A stretch of DNA of 64,000 nucleotides from NCBI GenBank assembly GCA_963702195.1, contig OY969725.1, positions 1,488,001-1,552,000 on the forward strand, given 5' to 3'. Positions 1 to 8,527 of this stretch are shown here, in pieces. The translations under genes and the position numbers were made by a program. Below the pieces are notes generated by a model. The model did not search any database, had not been told where the DNA came from, and saw only the letters and a list, made by a program, of their open reading frames with translations. This DNA comes from AC-56 sp963702195. GTDB lineage: Bacteria; Actinomycetota; Thermoleophilia; Solirubrobacterales; 70-9. Every line of letters starts with the position of its first letter. The stretch's first letter is position 1.

Positions 1-1352
1 TGGATCGCACCGACAGGCGCCCGCCACGCCTCGCCGAAGCCGACGATGGCGCCGGAGCTGGGCATTCCCTGGTAGCAGCCTCGTGTCCAGGGCATGGCGG
101 ACCAGTTGCCTTCGACGTAGCCGATGGGTGACCGCGCCCTGGCTCCGAACAGTCGGGCGAAGGCGTCGAGCACGAGGCGCCGGCGGGCGGCCTCGCGGCG
201 CCGTCCGAGCTCGCGTGTCGCGTTCGGGGTCGCGAACCCGAGCAGGACGCCGGGCCGGTCATCAGGAGGCGGCGGCCCGTTGTCGTAGGTGGCGTAGAAG
301 GGCCAGCGGTTGCTGACCGCATGACCGCTCAACCCTTGCGCGCGCCAAAACGGTGTCGGATAGATGGCCTGGCACTTGAGGACCGAGCCTTGGGCGACGT
401 GCTGGGTCCAGCCGTCGCGCAGTGCCGGCAGCGCGGGGTGATACGCGATCCGCAGCGCGAGCGTCGGAGGGATCGCGACGATTGCGCGCTTGGCCTTGAA
501 GCTCCCGGCCCGGCTCTCGGCGACGACCATGCCGCCGGAGTGCTTGAGCGCTCGCACCGGTGCGCCGAGGACGACGCGACGGCTTCCCAGCTTCCGGGCC
601 ACGCGCTTCGAGATCTGCTGGGCACCGCCAACGAGGCGCTCGGAATCCGGTTCCTCCGACGGCGGCGCGCGGCGAATCGCCCACAGGGCGGAGAGCAGCG
701 ACGTCTCCCCGGCTCCGATCGATGAATCGAAGAACTCGAGCTCCAGCAGGGTGCGCGCACCCTCGGTCTGGACGTTGAAATCGATCCACGACTGGTATGT
801 CTGCCAGTCCCACTCCTCGGCGTGGGGTGCCTCCCAGGGAGCGTCGCGCGGGACCTCCCCGCCCATCTTCTCCAGCGCCTGCTGGGCCGAGAGGTACTCC
901 ACCAGGTCGGGTTGAGGCAACGGCGGGGTTGCGTCCCAGCGGGAGATCTTGCCGTTGTAGTCGAACAGGTTCTCGCCGCTGTCGAACGGCTTGAAGCTCC
1001 TGACCCCGGTCGCCTTGGCGAGGGCGCCGATCCGCTTCTGAGTCGGCCCGATGAACTGCCCGCCGACGTCGATGAAGGTTCCGTTGCGCTCGACCGTCAA
1101 TGTGCGACCCCCGACGCGCTCGCGCGCTTCGAGCACCGTGACCGACGCCCCCTTTCGCACCAACCGGCGGGCAGCCGCAAGACCGGACAGCCCGGCGCCC
1201 ACGATCACCACGTCGACGGCACGCGCGCCGGAGGCCGCAGCCCGCTCGGGCCAGGCGACTCTCGGGAGCGCCGCTCCGGCCGCCACTCCCGCGGCTGTGC
1301 CGACGAGGGCACGTCTCGTCACCGATCCGGACGGACCGTCCGAGGTTCTCAT
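1..1352 (-). CDS. Flavin monoamine oxidase family protein with Tat-like signal, 3' end outside window
   Basis: FAD-dependent amine oxidase; 450 codons are visible and the gene runs off the left edge. The start ATG at 1352 follows a clear GGAGG ribosome site. Residues 12-40 look like a twin-arginine export signal (TRRALVG followed by an Ala/Gly-rich stretch). The FAD Rossmann motif GAGLSG is at residues 52-57, the ribose-binding Glu near 75, and GGRT at 81-84. Near the visible C-terminus GNWSAMPWTRGCYQGMP resembles the family's substrate/flavin closing region; the final FAGTE-type motif would lie outside the window. Export of a folded flavoprotein fits the Tat signal. Substrate cannot be told from the sequence. 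Confidence 0.9.
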   Translation of the reverse strand, partial: MRTSDGPSGSVTRRALVGTAAGVAAGAALPRVAWPERAAASGARAVDVVIVGAGLSGLAAARRLVRKGASVTVLEARERVGGRTLTVERNGTFIDVGGQFIGPTQKRIGALAKATGVRSFKPFDSGENLFDYNGKISRWDATPPLPQPDLVEYLSAQQALEKMGGEVPRDAPWEAPHAEEWDWQTYQSWIDFNVQTEGARTLLELEFFDSSIGAGETSLLSALWAIRRAPPSEEPDSERLVGGAQQISKRVARKLGSRRVVLGAPVRALKHSGGMVVAESRAGSFKAKRAIVAIPPTLALRIAYHPALPALRDGWTQHVAQGSVLKCQAIYPTPFWRAQGLSGHAVSNRWPFYATYDNGPPPPDDRPGVLLGFATPNATRELGRRREAARRRLVLDAFARLFGARARSPIGYVEGNWSAMPWTRGCYQGMPSSGAIVGFGEAWRAPVGAI

Positions 1353-1521
1353 CTGTGCACCTCCGTGCGCTGCAGCTGAGGCAGGCGGGGCGACAGGTGA
1401 TCCAACCGGCTGATCAACAGTCGAGCGCCCGTCCAACTGATGGACTCGGCCGACCCTACCACCGCCCCCGCGACTCCTCAGGAACGCCGCAGTCAGTCTG
1501 CCGTCCGTGATCACGCGAGGC

Positions 1522-1950
1522 CTATGTCTCGCATGACCATTCCGGGCTCCGCGCTTCGCGCTCGGCCTCGGATCGGTCGCTGAACGAGAGCGCCCGCCAC
1601 AGCTTGCCCGCCCTGAATATCCATGCGTGAACGACGTGCACCTCGGTCGGGTTCGAGCCGCCCTTGAGGACGCCCCTTCCCGTCACCTCCACGACCGTCG
1701 ATCGGTCGCCGGCGGCGACGATGTCGTCGAGCTCGAAGCGCATCTCCTCGAAGGCGTTGTCAATGTCCCGCAGCCACTCGCGAACGCCCTCGGCACCTCG
1801 ATACATGCCCACATCGCTGAGGCGGGAGTTGAACTGGACGTCGGGATCGATGAGCAGCGCGATCGCGCTGGCGTTCCGGGCATTCGCCCCCGCGTAGAAC
1901 GATTCGGCGAACACGTGCAGGTCCGGCGGTAGCTGTGATCTACGGCTCAC
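1522..1950 (-). CDS. SnoaL-like / NTF2-fold protein
   Basis: A small alpha+beta-barrel protein of the SnoaL/NTF2 superfamily, about 142 residues from the GTG at 1950. The N-terminal helix (HVFAESFYAGANARN), the strand with DPDVQFNSR, and the YRGAEGVREWL segment are typical of this fold. An ATG at 1998 would give 158 residues but would overlap the start and promoter of the divergent VOC gene, and the fold begins only near residue 10 of the shorter form. Such proteins may be isomerases, cyclases or non-catalytic; no specific function can be assigned. Confidence 0.72.
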   Translation of the reverse strand: MSRRSQLPPDLHVFAESFYAGANARNASAIALLIDPDVQFNSRLSDVGMYRGAEGVREWLRDIDNAFEEMRFELDDIVAAGDRSTVVEVTGRGVLKGGSNPTEVHVVHAWIFRAGKLWRALSFSDRSEAEREARSPEWSCET

Positions 1951-1965
1951 TCCAAGCGCCAACGG

Positions 1966-1971
1966 TAGCCT
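1966..1971 (+). promoter_or_regulatory. -10 box TAGCCT of a leaderless transcript (VOC gene)
   Basis: TAGCCT ends 7 nt before the ATG at 1979, and no Shine-Dalgarno sequence is present. This is the geometry of leaderless actinobacterial promoters. Confidence 0.5.
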
Positions 1972-1978
1972 CGGCCGG

Positions 1979-2719
1979 ATGTTCGACCACGTCGCCATCG
2001 CCGTCTCGGACCTGGCGGCCTCCGAGCGCTTCTACCGCACGGTCCTCAGCGTCCTGGGCGCCGAACCCAGCCATGCGAACGCCGAGCTGGTGGAGTGGGA
2101 GGACTGGGACATCGGGGCGACCGACCGCGACCACCCGGTGACCCGCGGGCTCCACGTCGGCTTCCGCGCCCGCGAGCGCGCTCTGGTCGATGCGTTCTGG
2201 CGGGCGGGCGTCGACGCGGGCTACCGCGACGACGGCGCGCCGGGGCCGCGCCCGCAGTACGGCCCGACGTACTACGGCGGGTTCCTGCTCGACCCCGACG
2301 GAAACAGCGTCGAGGCGGTCCACAGCGATCGCGAGGACGCCGTGCCCGACGGCCCGGTCGATCACCTATGGATCCGCGTCCGCGACCCGCAGGCCTCCCG
2401 GCGCTTCTACACGACGATTGCCCCGCACACCGGGCTCCGCCTGGCGCACGACGAGCCAGGCCGCGTGCAGCTGTCCGGCCCGGACTACAGCTTCTCGCTC
2501 GTCCGGGACGAGCGGCCGCTCACGGAGCACGTCCACCTCGCGTTCCCGGTGCGCGAGGACACCACAGTGCGCGCGTTTCACGCCGCCGCGCTCGCGGCGG
2601 GCTACACGGACCACGGCCCGCCGGGCGAGCGCGCGGTCTACCACCCGGGCTATTACGGCGCGTTCGTGCTCGACCCGGACGGGCACAACGTCGAGGTCGT
2701 CAACCACAATCGGGGCTGA
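1979..2719 (+). CDS. Two-domain VOC (glyoxalase/extradiol dioxygenase-like) protein
   Basis: 246 residues made of two tandem VOC modules, roughly residues 1-120 and 127-246. Each starts with the characteristic strand-helix pattern (HVAIAVSDLAASERFY; LWIRVRDPQASRRFY) and ends with the metal-site strand LDPDGNSVEAV or LDPDGHNVEVV. His near the start and Glu near the end of each module are candidate metal ligands. VOC proteins include glyoxalases, dioxygenases and resistance proteins; the reaction is unknown here. It is divergent from the SnoaL-like gene and probably shares its promoter region. Confidence 0.85.
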   Translation: MFDHVAIAVSDLAASERFYRTVLSVLGAEPSHANAELVEWEDWDIGATDRDHPVTRGLHVGFRARERALVDAFWRAGVDAGYRDDGAPGPRPQYGPTYYGGFLLDPDGNSVEAVHSDREDAVPDGPVDHLWIRVRDPQASRRFYTTIAPHTGLRLAHDEPGRVQLSGPDYSFSLVRDERPLTEHVHLAFPVREDTTVRAFHAAALAAGYTDHGPPGERAVYHPGYYGAFVLDPDGHNVEVVNHNRG

Positions 2720-2818
2720 GTCGTGGCCGAGGATCCGCCGACCAAATCTCCGCGCGGGCCTCGCTGGCGCTAGACACCGGCTACGCCAGGGTTGACCAAG
2801 TCCCGTGGGCGCTCGCGA

Positions 2819-2859
2819 CCCTCAGCGCCCTTGATCAACACCAACCAGTTCTAAATCGG
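2819..2859 (+). pseudogene. Relic copy of the efp promoter and first codons
   Basis: These 41 nt match 3621-3661, the start region of efp, at 35 of 41 positions. The relic reads TTG (2831) then I-N-T-N-Q-F and a TAA stop, against L-I-S-T-N-Q-F-K-N in efp. Weaker similarity continues about 15 nt upstream, where the efp -10 box TACCCT is GACCCT. It looks like a dead fragment left by a local duplication or by insertion of the DNA between the copies. Confidence 0.6.
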
Positions 2860-3014
2860 TAATGCGCGCATATGCGCGGCGCCCGCCCGGGCGCTAGCCC
2901 GTGGGTGTCGTTTGTCGCATTTTCTTGTCCAAGTCTTTGCCTCCGCCTGGGCTGGGGCTTGGGGGCCGCTGAGGACACTGGCAGTACCCAATGTCTCCCA
3001 AAAAAGGAGTGATC

Positions 3015-3353
3015 ATGAGAGACATATTCAGGCGCAGGCTTGCGCTCCTATCGGTTGCGGTGATCGCGGCCCTCAGCATGGCGGCAATCGCCGTCCCCAT
3101 GGCGTCCGCGTCGAGGGACCAAAGCCAGGACTTCCGCGGCAAGGTCGTCTCGACAAGTCACCATCCGAAGACCGTCAAGGTCAATACGCGGTCCAGGGGC
3201 AAGCTGGGCTTCCGGGTCACCCAGCGCACCAGGTACGACCACATCAAAGGGTTCGCGGCGCTGAAGCCTGGCCTCAAGGTTGAGGTCCATGCCAAGCACC
3301 GGAACGGCGGTTGGGTCGCAACCAAGATCGACCGCCGCAGCTCGCACTCCTAG
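3015..3353 (+). CDS. Small secreted DUF5666-like protein
   Basis: 112 residues from the ATG at 3015, which is preceded by a strong AAGGAG site; an ATG at 2991 lies upstream of that site and is unlikely. The N-terminus MRDIFRRRLALLSV plus a hydrophobic stretch ending in ASA is a signal peptide. The mature part (GKVVSTSHHPKTVKVNTR...LKPGLKVEVHAKHRNGGWVATKI) has the small beta-barrel pattern of DUF5666-type domains. Function unknown; probably extracytoplasmic. It is followed by a strong terminator, so it is its own transcription unit, inserted between the efp relic and efp. Confidence 0.72.
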   Translation: MRDIFRRRLALLSVAVIAALSMAAIAVPMASASRDQSQDFRGKVVSTSHHPKTVKVNTRSRGKLGFRVTQRTRYDHIKGFAALKPGLKVEVHAKHRNGGWVATKIDRRSSHS

Positions 3354-3388
3354 TTGTAGGCGGGCGAACCGGCGACTCGATCGTCTAC

Positions 3389-3414
3389 GTGAGGGCGGCT
3401 CCGGCCGCCCTCAC
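3389..3414 (+). terminator. Intrinsic terminator-like hairpin
   Basis: A perfect 11-bp stem, GTGAGGGCGGC with GCCGCCCTCAC, closed by a TCCG tetraloop and followed by GCTTTG. It sits 36 nt after the stop of the secreted protein and upstream of the efp promoter. Confidence 0.8.
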
Positions 3415-3618
3415 GCTTTGGTGCCCGTACCCGGTGCATCCGGGGCGGCGGAAGAAGGCGATCGCGGCTGGCAAGCGCGCCGACCCGTCACCTCTGCTTT
3501 GCGCGAAAAACAGAGGTGAACGCGGTGTCCCTCAAAGAGGGCCCGCGGATGCCGACGGCCGCTGCGCGCATCGAGCACATCGCCCGCGAACGCAGGTCAC
3601 GCTCCATGGGGCCCCCGC

Positions 3619-3624
3619 TACCCT
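3619..3624 (+). promoter_or_regulatory. -10 box TACCCT of efp
   Basis: TACCCT ends 8 nt before the TTG start at 3633, with no ribosome-binding site, consistent with a leaderless efp mRNA. Confidence 0.45.
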
Positions 3625-3632
3625 CAGCGTCC

Positions 3633-4193
3633 TTGATCAGCACCAATCAGTTCAAGAACGGCACCCACATCGAGGTGGACGGGACCATCTTCCGGATCAT
3701 GGAGTTTCAGCACGTGAAGCCCGGCAAGGGCGGTGCTTTCGTCCGCACGAAGCTGCGCAAGGCCGACGACGGCAGCGTCATCGACAAGACCTTCAGGGCG
3801 GGGGAGAAGTTCCGTCCCGTGCGGACCGAGACCCGGCGCATGCAGTACCTCTACGACTCCGGCGAGATGGCCGTGTTCATGGACAACTCGGACTACTCGC
3901 AGCTCGAGATCGGTCAGGAGATGGCCGGCGAGTCGATGCAGTGGGTGGTGCCGAACTCAGAGGTCGAGGTGCTGTTCGTCGACGAGCGGCCCGCCGGCGT
4001 TCAGGTGCCGAGCGCGGTCGAGATGGCCGTCACGGAGACATCGCCGGGTATCAAGGGAGACACCGCCTCCGGCGGCGGCACCAAGCCCGCGACGCTGGAG
4101 TCGGGCGTGCGAGTGGAGGTGCCCCTGTTCGTCAACGAGGGCGATCGCGTGCGGGTGGACACCCGCTCGGGCGAGTACGTCTCGCGCGCCTGA
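3633..4193 (+). CDS. efp: Elongation factor P
   Basis: EF-P rescues ribosomes stalled at proline runs. From the TTG at 3633 the protein is 186 residues, the normal family length, and begins ISTNQFKNGTHIEVDG exactly as EF-P proteins do; in-frame starts further upstream would add a non-homologous tail. The tip loop VKPGKGGAF places the modifiable lysine at position 32. The middle domain and the C-terminal OB domain (RVEVPLFVNEGDRVRVDTRSGEY) are intact. nusB follows 20 nt later, so efp heads the efp-nusB-ispA-dxs run. Confidence 0.95.
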   Translation: MISTNQFKNGTHIEVDGTIFRIMEFQHVKPGKGGAFVRTKLRKADDGSVIDKTFRAGEKFRPVRTETRRMQYLYDSGEMAVFMDNSDYSQLEIGQEMAGESMQWVVPNSEVEVLFVDERPAGVQVPSAVEMAVTETSPGIKGDTASGGGTKPATLESGVRVEVPLFVNEGDRVRVDTRSGEYVSRA

Positions 4194-4213
4194 GGCCGCG
4201 ACCGGCCGCCGCC

Positions 4214-4588
4214 ATGCGTCGCTCCGATCAGCGCCGCGCCGCAGTCTTCGCCCTCTACCAGGAGGAAGTCACGCGCCGGTCGACGGCGGAAGCGCTCGCC
4301 GATGCTGCGCCGTTCACCCGCGAGCTCGTGGAGGGCGTCGAGAGCAGTCGTGCAGAGCTCGACGCCGAGATCGCCAGCCTCGCGCACGGCTGGGAGCTTG
4401 CTCGTATCGCCGCGCTGGAGAAGAGCATCCTGCGCGTGGCCCTCTTCGAGCTTCACCACCGTGACGACATCCCCGACGAGGTGGCCATCGACGAGGCCGT
4501 TTCGCTGGCCAAGCGCTACTGCGGCGCGGACGCCCCCGGGTTCGTCAACGGCATCCTGGGGACGGCCGCACGGGCGCAGGCAGGGTGA
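4214..4588 (+). CDS. nusB: Transcription antitermination factor NusB
   Basis: NusB binds BoxA RNA with NusE and supports rRNA antitermination. The 124-residue helical protein starts MRRSDQRRAAVFALYQEE, the usual RNA-binding N-terminus, and ends in the conserved helices KSILRVALFEL, DEVAIDEAVSLAKRY and FVNGILGTAA. It starts 20 nt after efp, the arrangement seen in many bacteria. Confidence 0.93.
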   Translation: MRRSDQRRAAVFALYQEEVTRRSTAEALADAAPFTRELVEGVESSRAELDAEIASLAHGWELARIAALEKSILRVALFELHHRDDIPDEVAIDEAVSLAKRYCGADAPGFVNGILGTAARAQAG

Positions 4589-4619
4589 GACGGCCGCCGA
4601 TCGGTACCGTTTTCGCGCG

Positions 4620-4799
4620 ATGAGCTCAACTGATGAACTGGCCCAGCGGCTGCGCGAGATCGCCGACCGCCTTCGCGCGCCGGAGGTGGGGGAGGAGGAG
4701 GCCGAGGCGCTCGCGCGTGAGGCAGCGGACCTGGTCGGCAAGGCGAGCTCAGAGATCGAGGCGGAGCTGCGTGCCGCCCGCGCGGAAGACGCCTCGTGA
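4620..4799 (+). CDS. Small helical protein, possibly exonuclease VII small subunit-like
   Basis: 59 residues, rich in Glu, Ala and Arg, predicted as two helices (TDELAQRLREIADRL; EEEAEALAREAADLVGKASSEIEAELRAARAE). A TACCGT box ends 9 nt before the ATG. Its stop overlaps the ispA GTG start (GTGA). In many actinobacteria xseB precedes ispA, so an XseB-like role is a reasonable guess, but the family's signature residues are not clear and no xseA is in the window. Confidence 0.6.
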   Translation: MSSTDELAQRLREIADRLRAPEVGEEEAEALAREAADLVGKASSEIEAELRAARAEDAS

Positions 4800-5692
4800 C
4801 GACCGAGTCCGAGGCGCCGGCGGCGAGCACCTATCCCGACGACCTTCGCGACCTCGTCGAGGCCTACCTCGACACGCTTCGCTTCTCGGCCATCCCCGAC
4901 ACCGCGGGCATCGAGGAGGCGATGCGCTACTCGTTGCTCGCCGGCGGCAAGCGCATTCGCCCGGTGCTTGCCCTCGCGACGGCGCGCTCGCTCGGCCGCG
5001 CCCCTGAGTCGATGCTGCCGGGCGCCGGCGCGCTGGAGCTCATCCACACCTACTCCCTGATCCACGACGACCTCCCGGCGATGGACGACGACGAGCTGCG
5101 TCGCGGCCGCCCGACATCACACGTCGTCTACGGCGAGAACGTGGCCATCCTGGCGGGTGACGGGCTGTTCGCCGAGGCGGTGCGCCTGTTCGCCGAAAAG
5201 CAGGAGGGCGAGCCGAAGGCGGTGCTGGCCGGGCTGGGCGAGCTCCTCGCTGCGATCGGCGTCGACGGCATGGTCGGCGGCCAGTACATCGACGTGACCG
5301 AGACGGGTCTCGACGCAGATGCTCTCCGCCGCCTTCACTCGCTGAAGACCGGTCGCCTGATCGCGGCCAGCGTCGGCGTGGTGCTGGCGCTCGCGGGACT
5401 CGGCGAACCTGAGACAATCCCGTACCGGCGCTTCGCGGAGGAGCTGGGCGTTCTGTTCCAGATCGTCGACGACATCCTCGATGTCACGGGCAGCGACGAG
5501 GAGCTCGGAAAGCCACATGGCAGCGACGAGCGGCACGGCAAGCTCACCTATGTCAGCCTGTTTGGGCTCGACGAGGCCCGTACCCTTGCCGCCGAGTCAC
5601 ACCGCAAGGCCCACGAGGCCCTCGAGGCGGTGAACGGCGACCCCCGCGATCTCAGCCAGATCACGGATTTCATCTACACGAGGCAGTCATGA
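4796..5692 (+). CDS. ispA: Polyprenyl (farnesyl/geranylgeranyl) diphosphate synthase
   Basis: Trans-prenyltransferase that condenses IPP with allylic diphosphates. 298 residues. GGKRIRP near residues 50-56, first Asp-rich motif DDLPAMDDDE at 91-100, and second Asp-rich motif DDILD near 225 are all present, with GGQYID and KTGRLI in between. The DDxxxxD spacing of the first motif is that of IspA-type short-chain enzymes; chain length is otherwise uncertain. Overlaps the preceding small gene (GTGA) and dxs (ATGA), indicating one operon for isoprenoid precursors. Confidence 0.93.
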   Translation: MTTESEAPAASTYPDDLRDLVEAYLDTLRFSAIPDTAGIEEAMRYSLLAGGKRIRPVLALATARSLGRAPESMLPGAGALELIHTYSLIHDDLPAMDDDELRRGRPTSHVVYGENVAILAGDGLFAEAVRLFAEKQEGEPKAVLAGLGELLAAIGVDGMVGGQYIDVTETGLDADALRRLHSLKTGRLIAASVGVVLALAGLGEPETIPYRRFAEELGVLFQIVDDILDVTGSDEELGKPHGSDERHGKLTYVSLFGLDEARTLAAESHRKAHEALEAVNGDPRDLSQITDFIYTRQS

Positions 5693-7719
5693 GTGAAGAC
5701 GAGCAAACAGCGGGCAGCCCGCAGCATGCAGACCGGCTTCTCGATCAGATCGATGGGCCGAAGGACCTGAAGGGGCTCGACGACGCACAGCTCCAGCGGC
5801 TCGCCCAGGAGATCCGCGAGCTCGTCATCGACGTGATCGGCGAGATCGGCGGCCACTTCGGCGCCAACCTCGGCACCTGCGAGCTGGCCGTCGCCCTCCA
5901 CAGCCTGCTCGACTCCCCGCGCGACAAGATCCTCTGGGACGTCGGCCACCAGGCCTACCCCCACAAGGTCCTGACCGGGCGCCGCGACCGCCTCGACACG
6001 ATCCGCCAGTACGGGGGCCTCGCCCCGTTCTGCTCGATCTTCGAGTCCGAGCACGACATCATGGGCGCCGGCCACGCCTCCACCTCAATCGGCTACGGGG
6101 TTGGGCTGAAGGAGGCGATGCGCAAGGGGATCGGGGAGGACGGCAACGTCGTCGCGGTGATTGGCGACGGTGCGCTCACCGGCGGCGTCGCCTACGAGGC
6201 CCTGCACAACGCCGGAGGGCTCCAGACCCCGATCGTGATCGTCCTGAACGACAACGGCATGTCGATCTCACCCAACGTCGGCGCCCTCGCACGCTACTTC
6301 CAGCGCGTCCGCCTCAACCCAAGGCTTTTCCACGCTCGCGAGGACGTGGAGGAGGCGCTCACCAAGCTCCCGCTGGGTCTCGGCTCGCGCCTGGAGAGGG
6401 TCGGCCCCGAGCTCAAGTCTGCGATCAAGGCCTACGCCGCGCCCGGCCTCATGTTCGAGGAGCTCGACCTGGCCTACATGGGCGTCATCGACGGCCACGA
6501 CGTCGGTGCGCTCCGCCGCGCGCTCCGCAACGCGCTCAAGGCGCAGCGGCCGGTGGTCGTCCACATCCACACCGTCAAGGGCAAGGGCTTCGCCCCGGCG
6601 GAGGAGGGCGGCCTCGAGGGCATGGAGAAGTGGCATGCGGCGAAGCCGAAGTCGATCGTCAACCGCCAACCCGCCGACTCGAAGCCGATGCCGGTCAAGG
6701 AATCGGACTCCCCCGAGGGGATCGAGAAGCTCGAGAAGCCGCCGCCGCCCTCACCGCCGCAGTACACGGCGGTGTTCGCCGATGCGATGGTCGCCGAGGC
6801 CAAGCGCGACCGCCGTGTGATCGGCATCACCGCGGCGATGGCGGGGGGGACCGGGCTCAACAGGCTCGGCAAGGAGGTCCCGGAGCAGTACTACGACGTC
6901 GGCATCGCCGAGCAGGACGCGGTCCTGTTCGCCTCCGGCCTCGCTCTCCAAGGCGCGAAGCCGGTCTGCGCCATCTACTCGACGTTCCTCCAGCGCGCCT
7001 TCGACCAGATCGTCCATGACGTCTGCCTCCAGAGCCTGAACGTCGTCTTCGCCATGGACCGCGCCGGGCTCGTCGGCGACGACGGCCCGACGCACCACGG
7101 CGCCTTCGACATCTCCTACTTCCGCCCGCTCCCGAACGTGGTGCTGATGGCCCCGCGCGACGAGGCGATGCTGGTCCACATGCTGAGGACCGCCCTGACT
7201 CACGACGACGGCCCGATCGCCTTCCGCTACCCGCGCGGGTCCGCAGAGGGAGCCCCGATTCCCGGCAGGCCGCAGGAGATCCCGATCGGCAAGGGCGAGC
7301 TCCTGACCGAGGGAGACCGGGTCGCGCTGCTGGGATACGGCTACGGCGTCCAGGTTGCGATGCGCGCTGCCGGCATCCTCGGCGAGCAGGGCCACCAGGT
7401 GACGGTCGCCGACGGGCGCTTCGCCAAGCCGCTCGACGAGGAGCTGGTCAACGGGCTCGCCCGCGAGCACGAGTTGCTGGTGACGGTCGAGGAGAACGTG
7501 CTGCCGGGAGGCTTCGGGTCAGCCGTGCTGGAGCACCTGGAGGACTCGTTCACCGACCCGCAGGCCCGCGCGCGCGTGATGCGCGTCGGCCTGCCGGACC
7601 GCTACGTCACGCACGGCAAGCCCGCGCTCCTTCGCGAGGAGGTCGGCTTCACCGGCGAGGCGGTGGCTGACCGGGTCCTCAACGCGCTGCGAGAGACCGC
7701 TCCGGTGGCGGGAAGCTAG
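5689..7719 (+). CDS. dxs: 1-deoxy-D-xylulose-5-phosphate synthase
   Basis: Thiamine-diphosphate enzyme that makes DXP from pyruvate and glyceraldehyde 3-phosphate, the first step of the MEP pathway. 676 residues. The N-terminal segment LAQEIRELVIDVI and GGHFGANLGTCELAVALH, the ThDP motif GDGALTGG with EALHNAG, the transketolase pyrimidine domain (GIAEQDAVLFASGLA, DRAGLVGDDGPTHHGAFD) and the C-terminal domain are complete. The linker around residues 320-360 is longer than usual and rich in Pro, Lys and Ser. Overlaps ispA by 4 nt. Confidence 0.96.
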   Translation: MSEDEQTAGSPQHADRLLDQIDGPKDLKGLDDAQLQRLAQEIRELVIDVIGEIGGHFGANLGTCELAVALHSLLDSPRDKILWDVGHQAYPHKVLTGRRDRLDTIRQYGGLAPFCSIFESEHDIMGAGHASTSIGYGVGLKEAMRKGIGEDGNVVAVIGDGALTGGVAYEALHNAGGLQTPIVIVLNDNGMSISPNVGALARYFQRVRLNPRLFHAREDVEEALTKLPLGLGSRLERVGPELKSAIKAYAAPGLMFEELDLAYMGVIDGHDVGALRRALRNALKAQRPVVVHIHTVKGKGFAPAEEGGLEGMEKWHAAKPKSIVNRQPADSKPMPVKESDSPEGIEKLEKPPPPSPPQYTAVFADAMVAEAKRDRRVIGITAAMAGGTGLNRLGKEVPEQYYDVGIAEQDAVLFASGLALQGAKPVCAIYSTFLQRAFDQIVHDVCLQSLNVVFAMDRAGLVGDDGPTHHGAFDISYFRPLPNVVLMAPRDEAMLVHMLRTALTHDDGPIAFRYPRGSAEGAPIPGRPQEIPIGKGELLTEGDRVALLGYGYGVQVAMRAAGILGEQGHQVTVADGRFAKPLDEELVNGLAREHELLVTVEENVLPGGFGSAVLEHLEDSFTDPQARARVMRVGLPDRYVTHGKPALLREEVGFTGEAVADRVLNALRETAPVAGS

Positions 7720-7745
7720 CCGCCAGGCGGCCCCACCCGGCGATG

Positions 7746-7777
7746 GATGGATTCCGTCCGCATAACGGACCGCCATC
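7746..7777. terminator. Hairpin between convergent dxs and DUF72 genes
   Basis: Two-part stem: GATGG with CCATC outside and GTCCG with CGGAC inside, loop CATAA. It lies between the 3' ends of two convergent genes and could serve both. No U-run, so the terminator call is tentative. Confidence 0.4.
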
Positions 7778-7782
7778 GTGGC

Positions 7783-8514
7783 TCAGTCGCGCAGGTGCTC
7801 GCGAAGCCAGCGGGCGTTCTTCGGTGCGAACGCCTCCCAGTCGTTGTTGAAGTACGCGTAGACCTCGACCTCGGCGCGCCATGACGCGATCCGTCGCCGC
7901 CACTGCTCGAGCTCTCGCTTGGAGTAGTTGCCACGGCGCCCACGATTGCCGCGGTGAAAGCGGATGTACGTCCAGCTCGCCGTCACCTCGTGGGTCTGGA
8001 AGGGCCGCTCGGGATCGTCGCCGATCACCAGGGCCGCCCGGTGGCGCCGAAGCAGCCTGTAGACGTCGGGGACGAACCAGCTCTCGTGTCGGAACTCGAA
8101 CGCGTGACGGCCCTTCGGCAGCTGCTCGAGAGCGGTGGCCAGGCGCTCGTCGTCGCGCTGGAAGTTGGCCGGCAGCTGCCACAGGACCGGCCCCATCTTG
8201 GGGGTGCCGGTCAGAGGCTTGATCGCGTCGAAGAACCGCCGGCTGTAGGTGGACATCTCGCGCAGGCGCTTGATGTGCGTCATGTAGCGACTCGCCTTGA
8301 CCGCGAATCGGAAGCCGCGCGGGGATTGCTCGACCCATCCCTTGACCGCCGACTCGGAGGGCAGCCGGTAGAAGGTGTTGTTGATCTCGACCGTGTCGAA
8401 GAGCGTCGAGTAGTGCTCGAGCCAGAGCCGGGCCGGGAGCTTCTCCGGGTAGACCGGGCCGCGCCAGTCGCGGTAGTTCCAGCCCGAGCAGCCGATGTGG
8501 ACGGGCCGGGCCAT
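7783..8514 (-). CDS. DUF72 family protein
   Basis: 243 residues of the DUF72 (YecE-like) family, a TIM-barrel-like fold of unknown activity. Diagnostic segments are IGCSGWNYRDWRGPVYPE at the start, FDTVEINNTFYRLPS, GFRFAVKASRYMTHIKRL, LWQLPANF, HAFEFRHESWF and YAYFNND near the end. Only 13 nt separate it from the upstream cfa-like gene on the same strand, so the two are likely co-transcribed. Confidence 0.9.
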   Translation of the reverse strand: MARPVHIGCSGWNYRDWRGPVYPEKLPARLWLEHYSTLFDTVEINNTFYRLPSESAVKGWVEQSPRGFRFAVKASRYMTHIKRLREMSTYSRRFFDAIKPLTGTPKMGPVLWQLPANFQRDDERLATALEQLPKGRHAFEFRHESWFVPDVYRLLRRHRAALVIGDDPERPFQTHEVTASWTYIRFHRGNRGRRGNYSKRELEQWRRRIASWRAEVEVYAYFNNDWEAFAPKNARWLREHLRD

Positions 8515-8527
8515 GGGCCGGGCGCTC

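Noticed and set aside
3516..3632. Upstream start for efp
   Set aside because: Thirty-nine extra residues have no EF-P similarity and run through the -10 box; TTG 3633 gives the canonical N-terminus.
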